DNA from: DATKJS01 sp964551995
GTDB lineage: Bacteria; Acidobacteriota; Aminicenantia; Aminicenantales; Saccharicenantaceae
DNA length: 64,000 nt
Assembly: GCA_964551995.1 (NCBI GenBank)
Contig: CAZKFD010000006.1
Coordinates: 1 to 64,000, forward strand
Direction of reading: 5' to 3'
Shown: positions 1 through 8,046 of the stretch, piece by piece
Position numbering within the stretch: position 1 is the first letter of the stretch
Layout of the letters: each line of letters starts with the position of its first letter
Notes under the pieces: model-generated
The model's input: only the letters and a program-made list of their open reading frames with translations
The model's database searches: none
Told to the model about the DNA's origin: nothing
Translations under genes and position numbers: made by a program

Positions 1-157
1 CTTAGTGCTTTCCACGCGCAGGCGCGCATCAACTCCAGGAGGCGCGCAAAAGCAGCTAACGTCGCTTACGTTTCCTCCTATCCCGTTTTCTGTTTTCGTT
101 TAGGAGAAATGCGAAGAGCCGACTCACCATCGTCTATTCTCCGCGCGAGGCAAATGT

Positions 158-556
158 TCATTGTGACTTCTTGAATGTTAGGGAGGCGGAGTTGAGGCAG
201 TACCGAAGTCCGGTGGGTTTGGGGCCGTCGTCGAAGACATGGCCGAGATGCGCGCCGCAGACCGCGCAGCGGACCTCGATCCTCTTCACCAGCAGGGAGT
301 AGTCGTCCTTGAAGACGAGGTTTTTTTCGGAGACCGGGCCCGTGAAGCTGGGCCAGCCCGTGCCGTGGTCATACTTCGCCTCCGAGCGGAAGAGGGGAGT
401 GCCGCAGCCGGCGCACGCGTAGACCCCCTCTTCCCAAAAATCGTTATATTTTCCGGAATAGGGCGTTTCGGTCTCCCCCTGTCTCATGATGCGGAACTGG
501 TCGGGGGTTAGAACCTCGCGCCATTCGCCGTCGGTTTTCCGGATCTTCTTGGGCAT
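158..556 (-). CDS. msrB: Peptide-methionine (R)-S-oxide reductase MsrB
   Basis: Reduces the R epimer of methionine sulfoxide in oxidised proteins, probably in the cytoplasm since no signal peptide is visible. The 132-residue product is a complete single-domain MsrB. Two zinc-binding CxxC pairs are visible (C48/C51 and C97/C100), as are the GTGWPSF and GHVFDDGP motifs and the catalytic Cys C120 in RYCLNSASL. The length is normal for the stand-alone family and there is no MsrA fusion. It is a lone gene on the minus strand; the upstream 300 bases hold a structured region that I read as a plus-strand RNA. The identification is secure. Confidence 0.96.
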   Translation of the reverse strand: MPKKIRKTDGEWREVLTPDQFRIMRQGETETPYSGKYNDFWEEGVYACAGCGTPLFRSEAKYDHGTGWPSFTGPVSEKNLVFKDDYSLLVKRIEVRCAVCGAHLGHVFDDGPKPTGLRYCLNSASLTFKKSQ

Positions 557-684
557 GCCGCACCGCCTCGGGCCATTTTTGTCTTACCACACGGTCGGGC
601 GGAGGTCAAATTTCGTCCGTCCGACTGGAGTTGAGTCGTGAGAGAACGCGGTCGCCGGAAAATGAAATATTTCATATTTGACCG

Positions 685-714
685 TTGACTTTTAGTAAGC
701 GGCTCAATTATAAT
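685..714 (+). promoter_or_regulatory. Sigma-70-type promoter for the structured RNA
   Basis: TTGACT at 685-690 and TATAAT at 709-714 are separated by 18 bases. The predicted start is near 720-722, which is exactly where a strong stem begins (GCTGGCTGG at 721-729). No protein start with a ribosome site follows on the plus strand, so the promoter most likely drives a non-coding RNA. Confidence 0.6.
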
Positions 715-719
715 GAAAT

Positions 720-850
720 TGCTGGCTGGAGAGGGATCCTCCTTAGCCCCGCTTCCTTTTCCTTTGAAACCTTGGCGCCTCACCAGCCAGCCTCTTGATT
801 TTGAGAGGCCGGCTGAAACCACCCTTCAAGCGGAAAGCGGGGAGTCCATA
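720..850 (+). ncRNA. Candidate structured RNA with pseudoknot
   Basis: The segment begins at a promoter's predicted start and can fold strongly. GCTGGCTGG at 721-729 is perfectly complementary to CCAGCCAGC at 783-791. Inside that loop, CCCCGCTTCC at 747-756 pairs with GGAAAGCGGGG at 832-842 (one bulged A), which makes an H-type pseudoknot. A competing hairpin (CCTCT/AGAGG at 792-808, extended by CAGCC/GGCTG) would exclude the first stem, as in switch-like RNAs. No U-run terminator is evident, and the only downstream plus-strand reading frame is 31 codons and unconvincing. I do not recognise it as 6S, SRP, tmRNA or a known riboswitch class. Coordinates are approximate. Confidence 0.4.
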
Positions 851-865
851 TGACGGGGCCGGAGA

Positions 866-1813
866 CTAAGGAGCGGCCGTGGCTTTCCTGCGCTTCTGTT
901 GGTACATCAGAAAATCCGCGTGGGCCAGGAAATCTTCGAGGGATTTGAATTTCCTCGTTTCGTAGCGGACGATTCCCAGGCTCAGGGTCAGGCGCAGCTT
1001 TCGCGGGTTCCGGAGGTTGTGAGCCTGAATCCGTTTCTCGAACCGGCCGAGGACGGCCTTCTCGCCGCCGCGCTTCGAGCGCAAGGCAAGGACGGCGAAC
1101 TCGTCGCCGCCGATCCGGGCGATGATATCGGATTCCCGGAGCGTTTCCCTGAGAATCGCGGCCAGGGACGTGAGAAGCCGATCCCCCGCTTTGTGGCCGT
1201 AGGTGTCGTTTGTTTTCTTGAGGTCGTCGAGGTCGATATAGAGAAGGAAGCTCTCCTTCCGGAGCCGTTTGGCGATCTTCAGTTGCTGCTGGCCCAGGGC
1301 GAAAAAACCGCGGCGATTGTTGAGACCGGTCAGGTCGTCTCTAAGAGAGAGGCTCTTGAGCTCTTCGTTCCTCGCCCGGAGCTCATGGAGGGCCTGTTCG
1401 AGCTTCCTCTCGGTGGTTTTCCTCTGCGTGACGTCCAGGAGGACGCCGTCGATGAACAGCAGCCGTCCGTCCCGCCCCTTAACGGCCTGGCAATAATCGC
1501 GGACCCAGAACCGTCGCCCCGCCCTGTTGCGGAGCTCGAACTCCGTGAAATAGCGGGGCCTGCTGGTGAGCCTCTTGAGGTGATTCGAGCGGTCCTCGCG
1601 GTTGATATAGAAGTCCTTCGCGTTCGAGCGGAGGAGGCCGGCGGGGCCTTTGACGCCCAGCATCCGGATCAGGGCCGGGTTGGCTTCGACGAATCTTCCG
1701 TCCGTGGTGGTCCGGTAAACGCCGACGGGAAGGTTCTCGACCAGGACGCGGTAGCGCTTTTCGTCGACGCGGCGCTCCTCTCTGGCCAACCGACGTGAAC
1801 GTTTGTCCGTCAT
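866..1813 (-). CDS. PAS domain-containing diguanylate cyclase
   Basis: Makes cyclic di-GMP from two GTP. The 315-residue protein has no transmembrane segment. A PAS sensor domain spans about 18-130 and ends in the typical DVTQRK junction, followed by a short coiled-coil linker (about 131-155). The GGDEF domain spans about 156-312 and starts with the usual DDLTGLNNRR. The active-site GGDEF is intact at 235-239, and an RxxD inhibitory site (R226-D229) sits five residues upstream, so product inhibition is expected. There is no EAL or HD-GYP domain. It is likely a cytoplasmic sensor cyclase; the signal seen by the PAS domain cannot be told from sequence. The gene is monocistronic. Confidence 0.93.
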   Translation of the reverse strand: MTDKRSRRLAREERRVDEKRYRVLVENLPVGVYRTTTDGRFVEANPALIRMLGVKGPAGLLRSNAKDFYINREDRSNHLKRLTSRPRYFTEFELRNRAGRRFWVRDYCQAVKGRDGRLLFIDGVLLDVTQRKTTERKLEQALHELRARNEELKSLSLRDDLTGLNNRRGFFALGQQQLKIAKRLRKESFLLYIDLDDLKKTNDTYGHKAGDRLLTSLAAILRETLRESDIIARIGGDEFAVLALRSKRGGEKAVLGRFEKRIQAHNLRNPRKLRLTLSLGIVRYETRKFKSLEDFLAHADFLMYQQKRRKATAAP

Positions 1814-1900
1814 TTGTCCTCATCCCCCTCCCGGGTCAGGGCGAATGTATCAAACTGGGTCCGGAATGTCAAAGGCCCCGGAAAGGCCGGCGCGGCGGCT

Positions 1901-1930
1901 TTGCCTCCCGGTTCCCTTTCCTGCTATAGT
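1901..1930 (+). promoter_or_regulatory. Promoter for a nearly leaderless TPR lipoprotein mRNA
   Basis: TTGCCT at 1901-1906 and TATAGT at 1925-1930 are 18 bases apart. The expected start (about 1936-1938) falls at the ATG at 1939, and no Shine-Dalgarno sequence is visible, so the message would be almost leaderless. Confidence 0.4.
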
Positions 1931-1938
1931 GATGTCCG

Positions 1939-3519
1939 ATGCTTCGTCGCTCCTTCCTGCAAGAGGGGACGGTTTGCAGAGTCCGGGCCGTCGCGTTTCT
2001 CGCCGGTTGGGCCCTGATCGCGGCGGCGTGCGGCCCGCTGACGAGAGTGGCGACCGTTTCGGTCACGGACCAGGACCTGAAAATCCGCGAGGCCGAGGCC
2101 CTCGTCCGGAAAGGCCATTACCTGGCGTTTAAGGAGGCCGTCCGGATCTACGGAGAGCTCTTCGCGAAACCACCGCTCCGGCCGAAAATCGCCTCTCCGT
2201 ATCTCGAGGCCCTGTTGTTTCTCGCTCTGCGGGAGAAGGATATCGGCATCGACAACCCCGCGACCCTCCAAAGCGCCGGGGAGCTCGTCGCGGCGAACCC
2301 CGGACTAGCCGGGATGAAGCCCTACCTGACGCTGATCTCGCGGATTCCGGAGCGGACGAAAGGCGTCATGCGGGACATCGACACGAGCGGCTGGAACAAG
2401 GCCGGGGCTGACGAGCTCAAGGCCGCGGAGACGGCGGTCGCGAAAAGCGCGGCGACGAGCGAGTTCGCGGCCTGTATCCAGGCGGCCTGGTCCTGCTCCT
2501 ATGGCCGCTACTCCGAGCAATGGCGCAGCGCCTCGGAATACCTGAAGCTCTACCCGGACTCCCTCCTCATCAAGTACGAGATCGCCGTTTGTGGAGAGGA
2601 GAATACAGACCTGCTCCGGGATCTCCTGGCCCGCGAGCCGGATTTCGCCGAGGCCCACTTTCATCTCGGCGAAGCGGCGCTCCGACAGGGGAAGCTCATC
2701 GAAGCGGAGTCGGAGCTCCTCAAGGCCTACGCGGCCATCCCGGAATCGCCCCAGGCGCGGATCCTCCTCGCCGGCATCTATTTCGCCACGGAGGAATTCG
2801 ACAGGGGCCTCGAATTCTATGACCTCACCCTGGCGATCTCCCCCGAGTACCGGGACGCCCTTCTCGGCAAGGCCATCTGCCTGAGCTATCTCGGGAAATA
2901 CGAGGATGCGATCCAGGTCCTCGACCGGATGCTCGATCTCGGCTACTGGCTCTTGGGCGAGGCCCATTACTGGATCGCCTGGAACCTCCACGAGCTCAAG
3001 CGGGACGACGAGGCCCTCCGCCACATCGACGAAGCGAAGGGCCGCCTGCCGACCAACTCCGAGGTCTTCGGCCTCGCCGGCACCATCGCCCTCGACCTGG
3101 GCGAGGACGGCCGGGCGGAGAAGGACTTTCTCGAAGCGCTCAAGTACAACCCCGACAACAGGGAGTCGCTCTTCGGGCTCAGGACCCTGGCCGGCCGGAA
3201 GAATCTCTGGCGGGAATCCGGCGCTTATTATGAGAAGGCGGCCGGGGCATGCGCGGCCTCCGAGTCCGCCCTCCAAGCCAGGATCGAGGAGATCAGGAAC
3301 TCGGCCCTTTCGCCGGAGAGGAAGGAATGGCTCGTCCGGAAGCGTGAAGCCCAGATCGACGGCCTCCGCCTGACGGAGGCGACGTCCTATTACAATGCCG
3401 CCGCGGCCTACCTCAACGGAGATCTCAAGGACAAGGCCGCCGTGTGCGCGGGCCGCGCCGCCGCTCATCCCGTCCTCAAGGCTAAGGCCGAGGAGCTGCT
3501 CCGGTCAATCAAGAAATGA
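1939..3519 (+). CDS. Tetratricopeptide-repeat lipoprotein
   Basis: A 526-residue exported protein. The N-terminus is a basic and hydrophobic signal ending in a lipobox-like LIAAAC with the lipidated Cys at about 31. At least five TPR-like helix pairs follow in the middle (about residues 235-406), with typical patterns such as AHFHLGEAALRQGKLIEAE and ALLGKAICLSYLGKYEDAI. The C-terminal 100 residues are alpha-helical without clear repeats. TPR proteins scaffold protein complexes; no enzymatic motif is present. The ATG follows a promoter-like sequence with no ribosome site. The next gene, an ECF sigma factor, starts about 150 bases downstream on the same strand, so a functional link to that envelope operon is possible but not shown. 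Confidence 0.8.
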   Translation: MLRRSFLQEGTVCRVRAVAFLAGWALIAAACGPLTRVATVSVTDQDLKIREAEALVRKGHYLAFKEAVRIYGELFAKPPLRPKIASPYLEALLFLALREKDIGIDNPATLQSAGELVAANPGLAGMKPYLTLISRIPERTKGVMRDIDTSGWNKAGADELKAAETAVAKSAATSEFAACIQAAWSCSYGRYSEQWRSASEYLKLYPDSLLIKYEIAVCGEENTDLLRDLLAREPDFAEAHFHLGEAALRQGKLIEAESELLKAYAAIPESPQARILLAGIYFATEEFDRGLEFYDLTLAISPEYRDALLGKAICLSYLGKYEDAIQVLDRMLDLGYWLLGEAHYWIAWNLHELKRDDEALRHIDEAKGRLPTNSEVFGLAGTIALDLGEDGRAEKDFLEALKYNPDNRESLFGLRTLAGRKNLWRESGAYYEKAAGACAASESALQARIEEIRNSALSPERKEWLVRKREAQIDGLRLTEATSYYNAAAAYLNGDLKDKAAVCAGRAAAHPVLKAKAEELLRSIKK

Positions 3520-3668
3520 ACGCCGAAAAGCCGCCCGCCCCGGCCTGCCCATTCCTCCGTCCGCCCCTCTGCAGGCCTGCCCCGCCGGAACATCCCCGCC
3601 CCGTTTTGCCTTAAACGCCCGGACGGCGGTCGGCGTATTCTCTAATGGATGGCGGAGCCGCGAGCTCC

Positions 3669-4217
3669 ATGGATGAGAGAGAGATCGTTTCGGACTGTCT
3701 CGGGGGAAGGGCCGGATCCTACCGGACGATGGTCGAGACCTACGGGCCTCTGGTCATGGCGGTGGCGCTGAACGTCCTGGGCAACAGGGAGGACGCCGAG
3801 GATGTCTTCCAGGAAACGTTCATCCAGGTCTTCAGGAACCTCGGCCGCTACGACCCCGGACGAAGCTTCAAGACGTGGCTCCTGACCATCGCGACCCGGA
3901 GGTCGCTGGATATGATAAAGAAGAAGCGCCGTTTTTCGGAGTTCAAGGCCAGGGCCGGGTCCGACCCCGCCGCGACCACGAACGCTTCCCGCGCGCCGTC
4001 CGGCGATCCCGAGCCCCTCCCGTGCCGCCTCCTGAAAAGCCTCTCGCCCAAGGAGCGGACGGTCCTCTGCCTGTGGGCCGAGGAGGGGTGCACGGCCCGC
4101 GATATCTCGGAGATCCTGGGTTGCGCGGCGGGCACGGCCCGGGTCACCCTTTTCAACGCCCGCCGGAAAATCAAGATGCTTCTGGAGAGCGACCATGGCG
4201 TTCTGCAAAATCGTTGA
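3669..4217 (+). CDS. ECF-type RNA polymerase sigma factor
   Basis: Directs RNA polymerase to a small regulon, probably for the envelope. From the ATG at 3669 the product is about 182 residues; an in-frame ATG at 3645 would add eight, but the family usually begins MDEREIV-like, as here. Region 2 (about 15-85) shows the AEDVFQETFIQVFRNLGRYD motif and the WLLTIATRRSLDMIKK helix. Region 4 (about 120-175) carries LSPKERTVLCLW and the HTH ARDISEILGCAAGTARV. It overlaps the next gene by 23 bases, which points to translational coupling with its presumed anti-sigma partner. There is no region 3, as expected for ECF factors. Confidence 0.92.
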   Translation: MDEREIVSDCLGGRAGSYRTMVETYGPLVMAVALNVLGNREDAEDVFQETFIQVFRNLGRYDPGRSFKTWLLTIATRRSLDMIKKKRRFSEFKARAGSDPAATTNASRAPSGDPEPLPCRLLKSLSPKERTVLCLWAEEGCTARDISEILGCAAGTARVTLFNARRKIKMLLESDHGVLQNR

Positions 4218-4668
4218 CCTCTTTTACGCCGCGATCCCGTCGCGGACCGTCCGGGATTGGCTTATCCGTGGCCACGCGGACGGATGCGAGCGCTGCCGGG
4301 CCCGGCTCGCGAGCCGGGAAGAAGCCCGGGCTCTGCTCGTCAAACCCGAGGACGCTGGGGCGCCAGGTGACTTGTGGCGCCTCGTCGAGCCGCAGAGTGT
4401 CTGGGCGGCGGTTCCGGCGGCTCCGGAAAGGCCGTCCGGGCGCCGCAGGGAGTGGGCCGCCGGCGCGGCCGCGTTTCTCGTCTTCGCGGCGGCCGGCTTC
4501 TGGCTTCTCCGCGGCCTCCAGAACGGAAGACCCGAGGCCGGGGCCGCGCGAGTCACGGTGCCCTTCGAAATCAACTATATCAACGTGGGCGGATCGCCCG
4601 CCCAAACGTTCATCTATCAGCCCCAGGGATCGGACATGATCATCATCTGGGCGGAAAGGACATCCTGA
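4195..4668 (+). CDS. Membrane-anchored anti-sigma factor with HxxxCxxC zinc motif
   Basis: A 157-residue protein that overlaps the ECF sigma gene by 23 bases. Near the N-terminus it has H27-x3-C31-x2-C34 (HADGCERC), the signature of zinc-type anti-sigma (ZAS/zf-HC2) domains that hold ECF factors inactive. One transmembrane helix lies at about 87-108 (AAGAAAFLVFAAAGFWLL). The periplasmic tail of about 50 residues is short and ends in a beta-like segment (INYINVGGSPAQTFIYQPQG). Inference: the tail senses an envelope signal, perhaps through the TonB-C protein encoded next, whose gene starts only 20 bases after this stop. Confidence 0.78.
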   Translation: MAFCKIVDLFYAAIPSRTVRDWLIRGHADGCERCRARLASREEARALLVKPEDAGAPGDLWRLVEPQSVWAAVPAAPERPSGRRREWAAGAAAFLVFAAAGFWLLRGLQNGRPEAGAARVTVPFEINYINVGGSPAQTFIYQPQGSDMIIIWAERTS

Positions 4669-4688
4669 ATTCTGATGGAGGTGTCACT

Positions 4689-6821
4689 ATGAAAAAAGCG
4701 GCCATGTGTCTTGCGGCCTTAATTCTCATCTGCCTTTGGTGCCCGGCCCGGAGCGCTGAGCTCAGTGCCCGGCTTCCGGCCGATGAAGGCGGGGGCTACC
4801 GGGCTGGTGACTTAGACCTTTCCCGAAGCCTCTCGCAGGAACAGGCGATGGCCAGCCGGGTCATCGAGTGGGAAATGAAGCTCAGGGTGCTCGTGGGTGT
4901 ACGGGAAGGCCTGCCCCTGACGCCGTCGGTCGTGACCTCGTCGTTCCTCAAATATACCTTCTCCGCGAACTTCCGCTCCGATGAGGAGTTGGCCGAAGAG
5001 CAGAGTCAGATCCGGCGCATCTTCAACCTTAAGGACGTCAAGCTGCTGACGGAGGGGAACCTGAGCTGGAAAGCGGGCATGGCGGCCAAAGTTCCCTTCG
5101 TCTTCCGCCTGGACGGCAGGGAATATTCGATCTCCGTAAGGGGAGGAGATCTCGTCACGCGGCCGGGGTCCGTCGGGACGCAAACCTTCGGGGTCGAAGT
5201 CCTCGAGAAGGCGAAGGGTGAAGCCGTAGAAACAACCAAGGAGGTTGGCCACCCGGTGGAATGGGTCAAGACCGCCAACCTCCTGGACACAGAGTTCAGC
5301 GTTTCGAGCCTGAAGAATGTCACGGTCTTCGGCTTCGAGGACAGCCAGGGCACTCCCTATTTCATCTCACTCCAGCAAATGGATGTGTACACGGAAGGCC
5401 CGATCGCGGAGAGCGCCGCGATCGGAGGAGTCGTCGGCGGGCTCGCGGCCAAGGGACCAGCCCCAGAAGTCAAGGCGCCGAAGCGCGTCAAGATGGTGGA
5501 GCCCGTCTATCCTCCCGAGGCCAGAAAAGCGAGGCTCTCCGGCGTCGTCATCGTCGAAGCCAGCGTGGGAACCGACGGGCACGTCGTCAACGAGAAAGTT
5601 CTCAAGTCGATCCCGGGGCTGGATGAGGCCGCGCTCGCCGCGGTTAGGCAATGGGTCTATGAACCGATGACCGTCAACGGAAAACTCCAGCCTTTTATCA
5701 CTACGACGACGGTTCAGTTCAGCCTCTCGGAGAACGAAGCCGGGGTCGTCGGCGGGGTGGTTGGCGGTGTTGTCGGCGGCATTGCCGGAGACGTGTCCGG
5801 CGGGGTTGAAGGCGGAGTCGTCGGCGGCGTTTCCGGCGGCGTCGAAGGCGCAATGATGAGCCAGGAGCAGAAAGAATTCGAGAAGGGTGCCGTGAGGGCC
5901 GTCGGTGCCATCGAGCCACCCCGGCGGGTCAGTTCGGTCGAGCCCGTCTATCCGGAGATTGCCCGCCAGGCTCTCGTTGAGGGGGACGTCATCCTCGAAG
6001 TCCGGATCGACGAGGGCGGCAGCGTCAAGGCCGTAAGGATTCTGCGCGCGGTTCCGCTTCTCGAACAGTCCGCTTTCGACGCCGTCAGGCAGTGGAAATA
6101 CGAGCCGCTCGTCATCAACGGGAAGGCCTGCGAGGCCGTTTTCCCGGTGACCGTTAAGTTCGCGCTCAGCCCGCAGGATAAGAAAAAGGAACTGGAAGAG
6201 TTCTCGAGAGACGCGGTGAGGGCCGTCGGTGCCATCGAGCCACCCCGGCGGGTCAAATCCGTCGAACCCGTCTACCCGGAGATCGCTAGGCAGGCCGGGG
6301 TCGAGGGCACCGTCATCTTCGAGGTCCGCACGAGCAAGAAGGGCGCCGTCGAGGCCGCGAGGATCCTGCGATCGATTCCCCTCCTCGACGAGGCGGCGAT
6401 AGACGCTGTCAGGCAGTGGAAATACGAGCCGCTCATCATCGACGGGAAGCCGAGGAAGGCCCTGTTTACAGTGACCGTCCGGTTCATGCTGAAGACGGGG
6501 GACAGGGAGAAGGACTTTGAAAAATCCGCCGAGGGAGCGGTCAAGGCCGAGGGCGCCATCGCGCCGCCCCGCCCCGTCCATTCGGTCGAACCCGTCTACC
6601 CCGAGGACGCCAGGCAGGCCGGCGTCGAGGGCACAGTCATCCTGTCCGTCAAGGCCGACGGTGAGGGGAACGTCATCGACGTCATGGTCCTGCGGTCGAT
6701 CCCCCTCCTCGACCAGGCGGCCATCGACGCCGTCAGACAGTGGAAATATGAGCCGCTCATCATCAATGGCAAGCCCACGCCCGTCGTCTTCACCGTAACC
6801 GTGAGGTTCCAGCTGAAATAA
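4689..6821 (+). CDS. Secreted protein with four tandem TonB C-terminal domains
   Basis: A 710-residue exported protein with a signal peptide (about 1-22). The start is the ATG at 4689, preceded by GGAGGTG; the reading frame is open further upstream but that part is not coding. Residues 25-255 are an unrecognised domain. Four TonB_C-like domains follow (about 262-348, 411-493, 517-600 and 626-710). Each has VEPVYPxxARxAxxxG near its start and AAxxAVRQWxYEPxxxNGK near its end. A glycine/valine-rich linker (about 352-389, GVVGG repeats) separates domains 1 and 2. There is no transmembrane anchor after the signal, so this is not a canonical energy-transducing TonB. It sits in an operon with an ECF sigma and anti-sigma factor. 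A 40-base stretch repeats exactly (5892-5931 and 6216-6255), a sign of recent tandem duplication. Confidence 0.85.
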   Translation: MKKAAMCLAALILICLWCPARSAELSARLPADEGGGYRAGDLDLSRSLSQEQAMASRVIEWEMKLRVLVGVREGLPLTPSVVTSSFLKYTFSANFRSDEELAEEQSQIRRIFNLKDVKLLTEGNLSWKAGMAAKVPFVFRLDGREYSISVRGGDLVTRPGSVGTQTFGVEVLEKAKGEAVETTKEVGHPVEWVKTANLLDTEFSVSSLKNVTVFGFEDSQGTPYFISLQQMDVYTEGPIAESAAIGGVVGGLAAKGPAPEVKAPKRVKMVEPVYPPEARKARLSGVVIVEASVGTDGHVVNEKVLKSIPGLDEAALAAVRQWVYEPMTVNGKLQPFITTTTVQFSLSENEAGVVGGVVGGVVGGIAGDVSGGVEGGVVGGVSGGVEGAMMSQEQKEFEKGAVRAVGAIEPPRRVSSVEPVYPEIARQALVEGDVILEVRIDEGGSVKAVRILRAVPLLEQSAFDAVRQWKYEPLVINGKACEAVFPVTVKFALSPQDKKKELEEFSRDAVRAVGAIEPPRRVKSVEPVYPEIARQAGVEGTVIFEVRTSKKGAVEAARILRSIPLLDEAAIDAVRQWKYEPLIIDGKPRKALFTVTVRFMLKTGDREKDFEKSAEGAVKAEGAIAPPRPVHSVEPVYPEDARQAGVEGTVILSVKADGEGNVIDVMVLRSIPLLDQAAIDAVRQWKYEPLIINGKPTPVVFTVTVRFQLK

Positions 6822-6827
6822 TGCGGA

Positions 6828-7217
6828 TTATTTCTTCAACCCGAGGACCCAAGATTTGAGGACCTCGATGTCCGCTTTGGGCATCTTCCTAAGGCGGGGC
6901 ATTCGGGCTCCGGTGATGCCCGGAGCGCCCAAGATCTTCTTCAGCAGGTAGCTCGATTCCGGGTTTTCCGCGTCGATGATCTTGAGCGACTGGACCTCCC
7001 GACTCGGCGCGCCGACGGCTTCGAGGATCTTGTCCGGCGAGAGGTTCAGGCTCTCGGCCGCCTCCGCGCCGCTGTGGCACTCGACGCAGCGCTTCTCAAG
7101 GACCGCCGCCACGTTATCGGAGACGCTCAGGGGCGTCTTCTGGGCGGCCGCAAAGAGCGCCGCGCCCAGGGCGGCGAGAACGGCTGAGCCGGCGATTAGG
7201 ACTGCTGTCTTTCTCAT
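6828..7217 (-). CDS. Exported monoheme c-type cytochrome
   Basis: A 129-residue protein with a signal peptide (about 1-25) and one haem-attachment motif CVECH at 44-48. A plausible distal Met lies at about 105 in ITGARMPR. The fold resembles the small cytochrome c domain of the planctomycete type, in which the CxxCH is followed by DNLxxSPDKI-like helices. The role is periplasmic electron transfer; the partner is unknown. It is the last gene of a minus-strand run with the membrane protein at 7228-8022 (10 bases apart), so the two may work together. Confidence 0.82.
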   Translation of the reverse strand: MRKTAVLIAGSAVLAALGAALFAAAQKTPLSVSDNVAAVLEKRCVECHSGAEAAESLNLSPDKILEAVGAPSREVQSLKIIDAENPESSYLLKKILGAPGITGARMPRLRKMPKADIEVLKSWVLGLKK

Positions 7218-7227
7218 TTTCCCATCC

Positions 7228-8022
7228 TCATTTCATGCCCGAATATTTCAACTCGGACCCCAGAACGCTGTGCGGGATCAGGAAAACGATGAGGGTGGCG
7301 GCGGAGGCTGTGAGGACCGCGCTGCGGGCGGGGCGGCCCTTCCGGCCGGCGATGACGGCCGCGAGCCAGAAAAGGAAGGCGAAGAGGGTCTTGCTGTCGG
7401 TCAGGTCCGTCCCCAAGGGGAAGCCGCTCCAGAACGTGCCGAAAGCATATCTCTGGACGAGCGGCCCGAATACGAATCCACCCAAAAAGATCAGGACCAG
7501 CGCCCCGAGGGCGAAGCGCCGCGGGTTCCGTTCCCGGTCGAGAGCCGCGAGGCCGGCGGCCGTCGAGGCCAGCATTCCCCCGAACATCACCACGATGTGG
7601 ATGAAGAGCAGGAGAAGGGGGACCGGCTCTTTGAAGCGGATGACGACTGGCTTGTCTCCCGTGATCGAAGCCGTCCGGCCCCCAGAAACGACGAACACGC
7701 GATAAGCCAGCTTTCCGGCCGCGGGCTGCTTGGGCAGGAACCCGACGAGCTCCATGCCCTGTCGAGCGAAGTCCGCACGCCTCCACGGCTCGGCCGACTC
7801 ATAGTGGCGGTATTCGAGATAGGCCTCGGCGCGCGCGGGCAGGGGCAGCCGGACAACCGCGTCCGTCGTGCTCTCGGCGCTCCGCGGAAGCTCGATGTGA
7901 ACGGCCCGGCTCTCGACGACGGCCGTGACCCTCTGCGGGTGAGTCGGACCCGTCATCCTTTGAAAGACGGCCGAAGCCAGCGTGACGGCCACGGCCAGAA
8001 GCCAGAACGGGAGCTTCTTCAT
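7228..8022 (-). CDS. Membrane protein with periplasmic domain and four C-terminal helices
   Basis: I do not recognise the family. The 264-residue protein has an N-terminal hydrophobic segment (about 5-20), then about 120 residues with beta-sheet character that would lie in the periplasm, then four predicted transmembrane helices (about 133-153, 172-195, 207-225 and 232-250). No haem, metal or catalytic motif is obvious. It lies between the LiaF-like gene (24 bases upstream) and the cytochrome gene (10 bases downstream). It could be a membrane redox or sensing partner of the cytochrome, which is inference from gene order only. A ribosome site (AAGGAAAAGG) supports the ATG at 8022. Confidence 0.7.
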   Translation of the reverse strand: MKKLPFWLLAVAVTLASAVFQRMTGPTHPQRVTAVVESRAVHIELPRSAESTTDAVVRLPLPARAEAYLEYRHYESAEPWRRADFARQGMELVGFLPKQPAAGKLAYRVFVVSGGRTASITGDKPVVIRFKEPVPLLLLFIHIVVMFGGMLASTAAGLAALDRERNPRRFALGALVLIFLGGFVFGPLVQRYAFGTFWSGFPLGTDLTDSKTLFAFLFWLAAVIAGRKGRPARSAVLTASAATLIVFLIPHSVLGSELKYSGMK

Positions 8023-8046
8023 GCGCCTTTTCCTTGAGTCAGACTA

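Noticed and set aside
720..850. Could the structured segment be a cyclic di-GMP (GEMM) or SAM riboswitch?
   Set aside because: Neither strand shows the conserved core motifs of those classes, and the promoter and stem start favour a free-standing plus-strand RNA.
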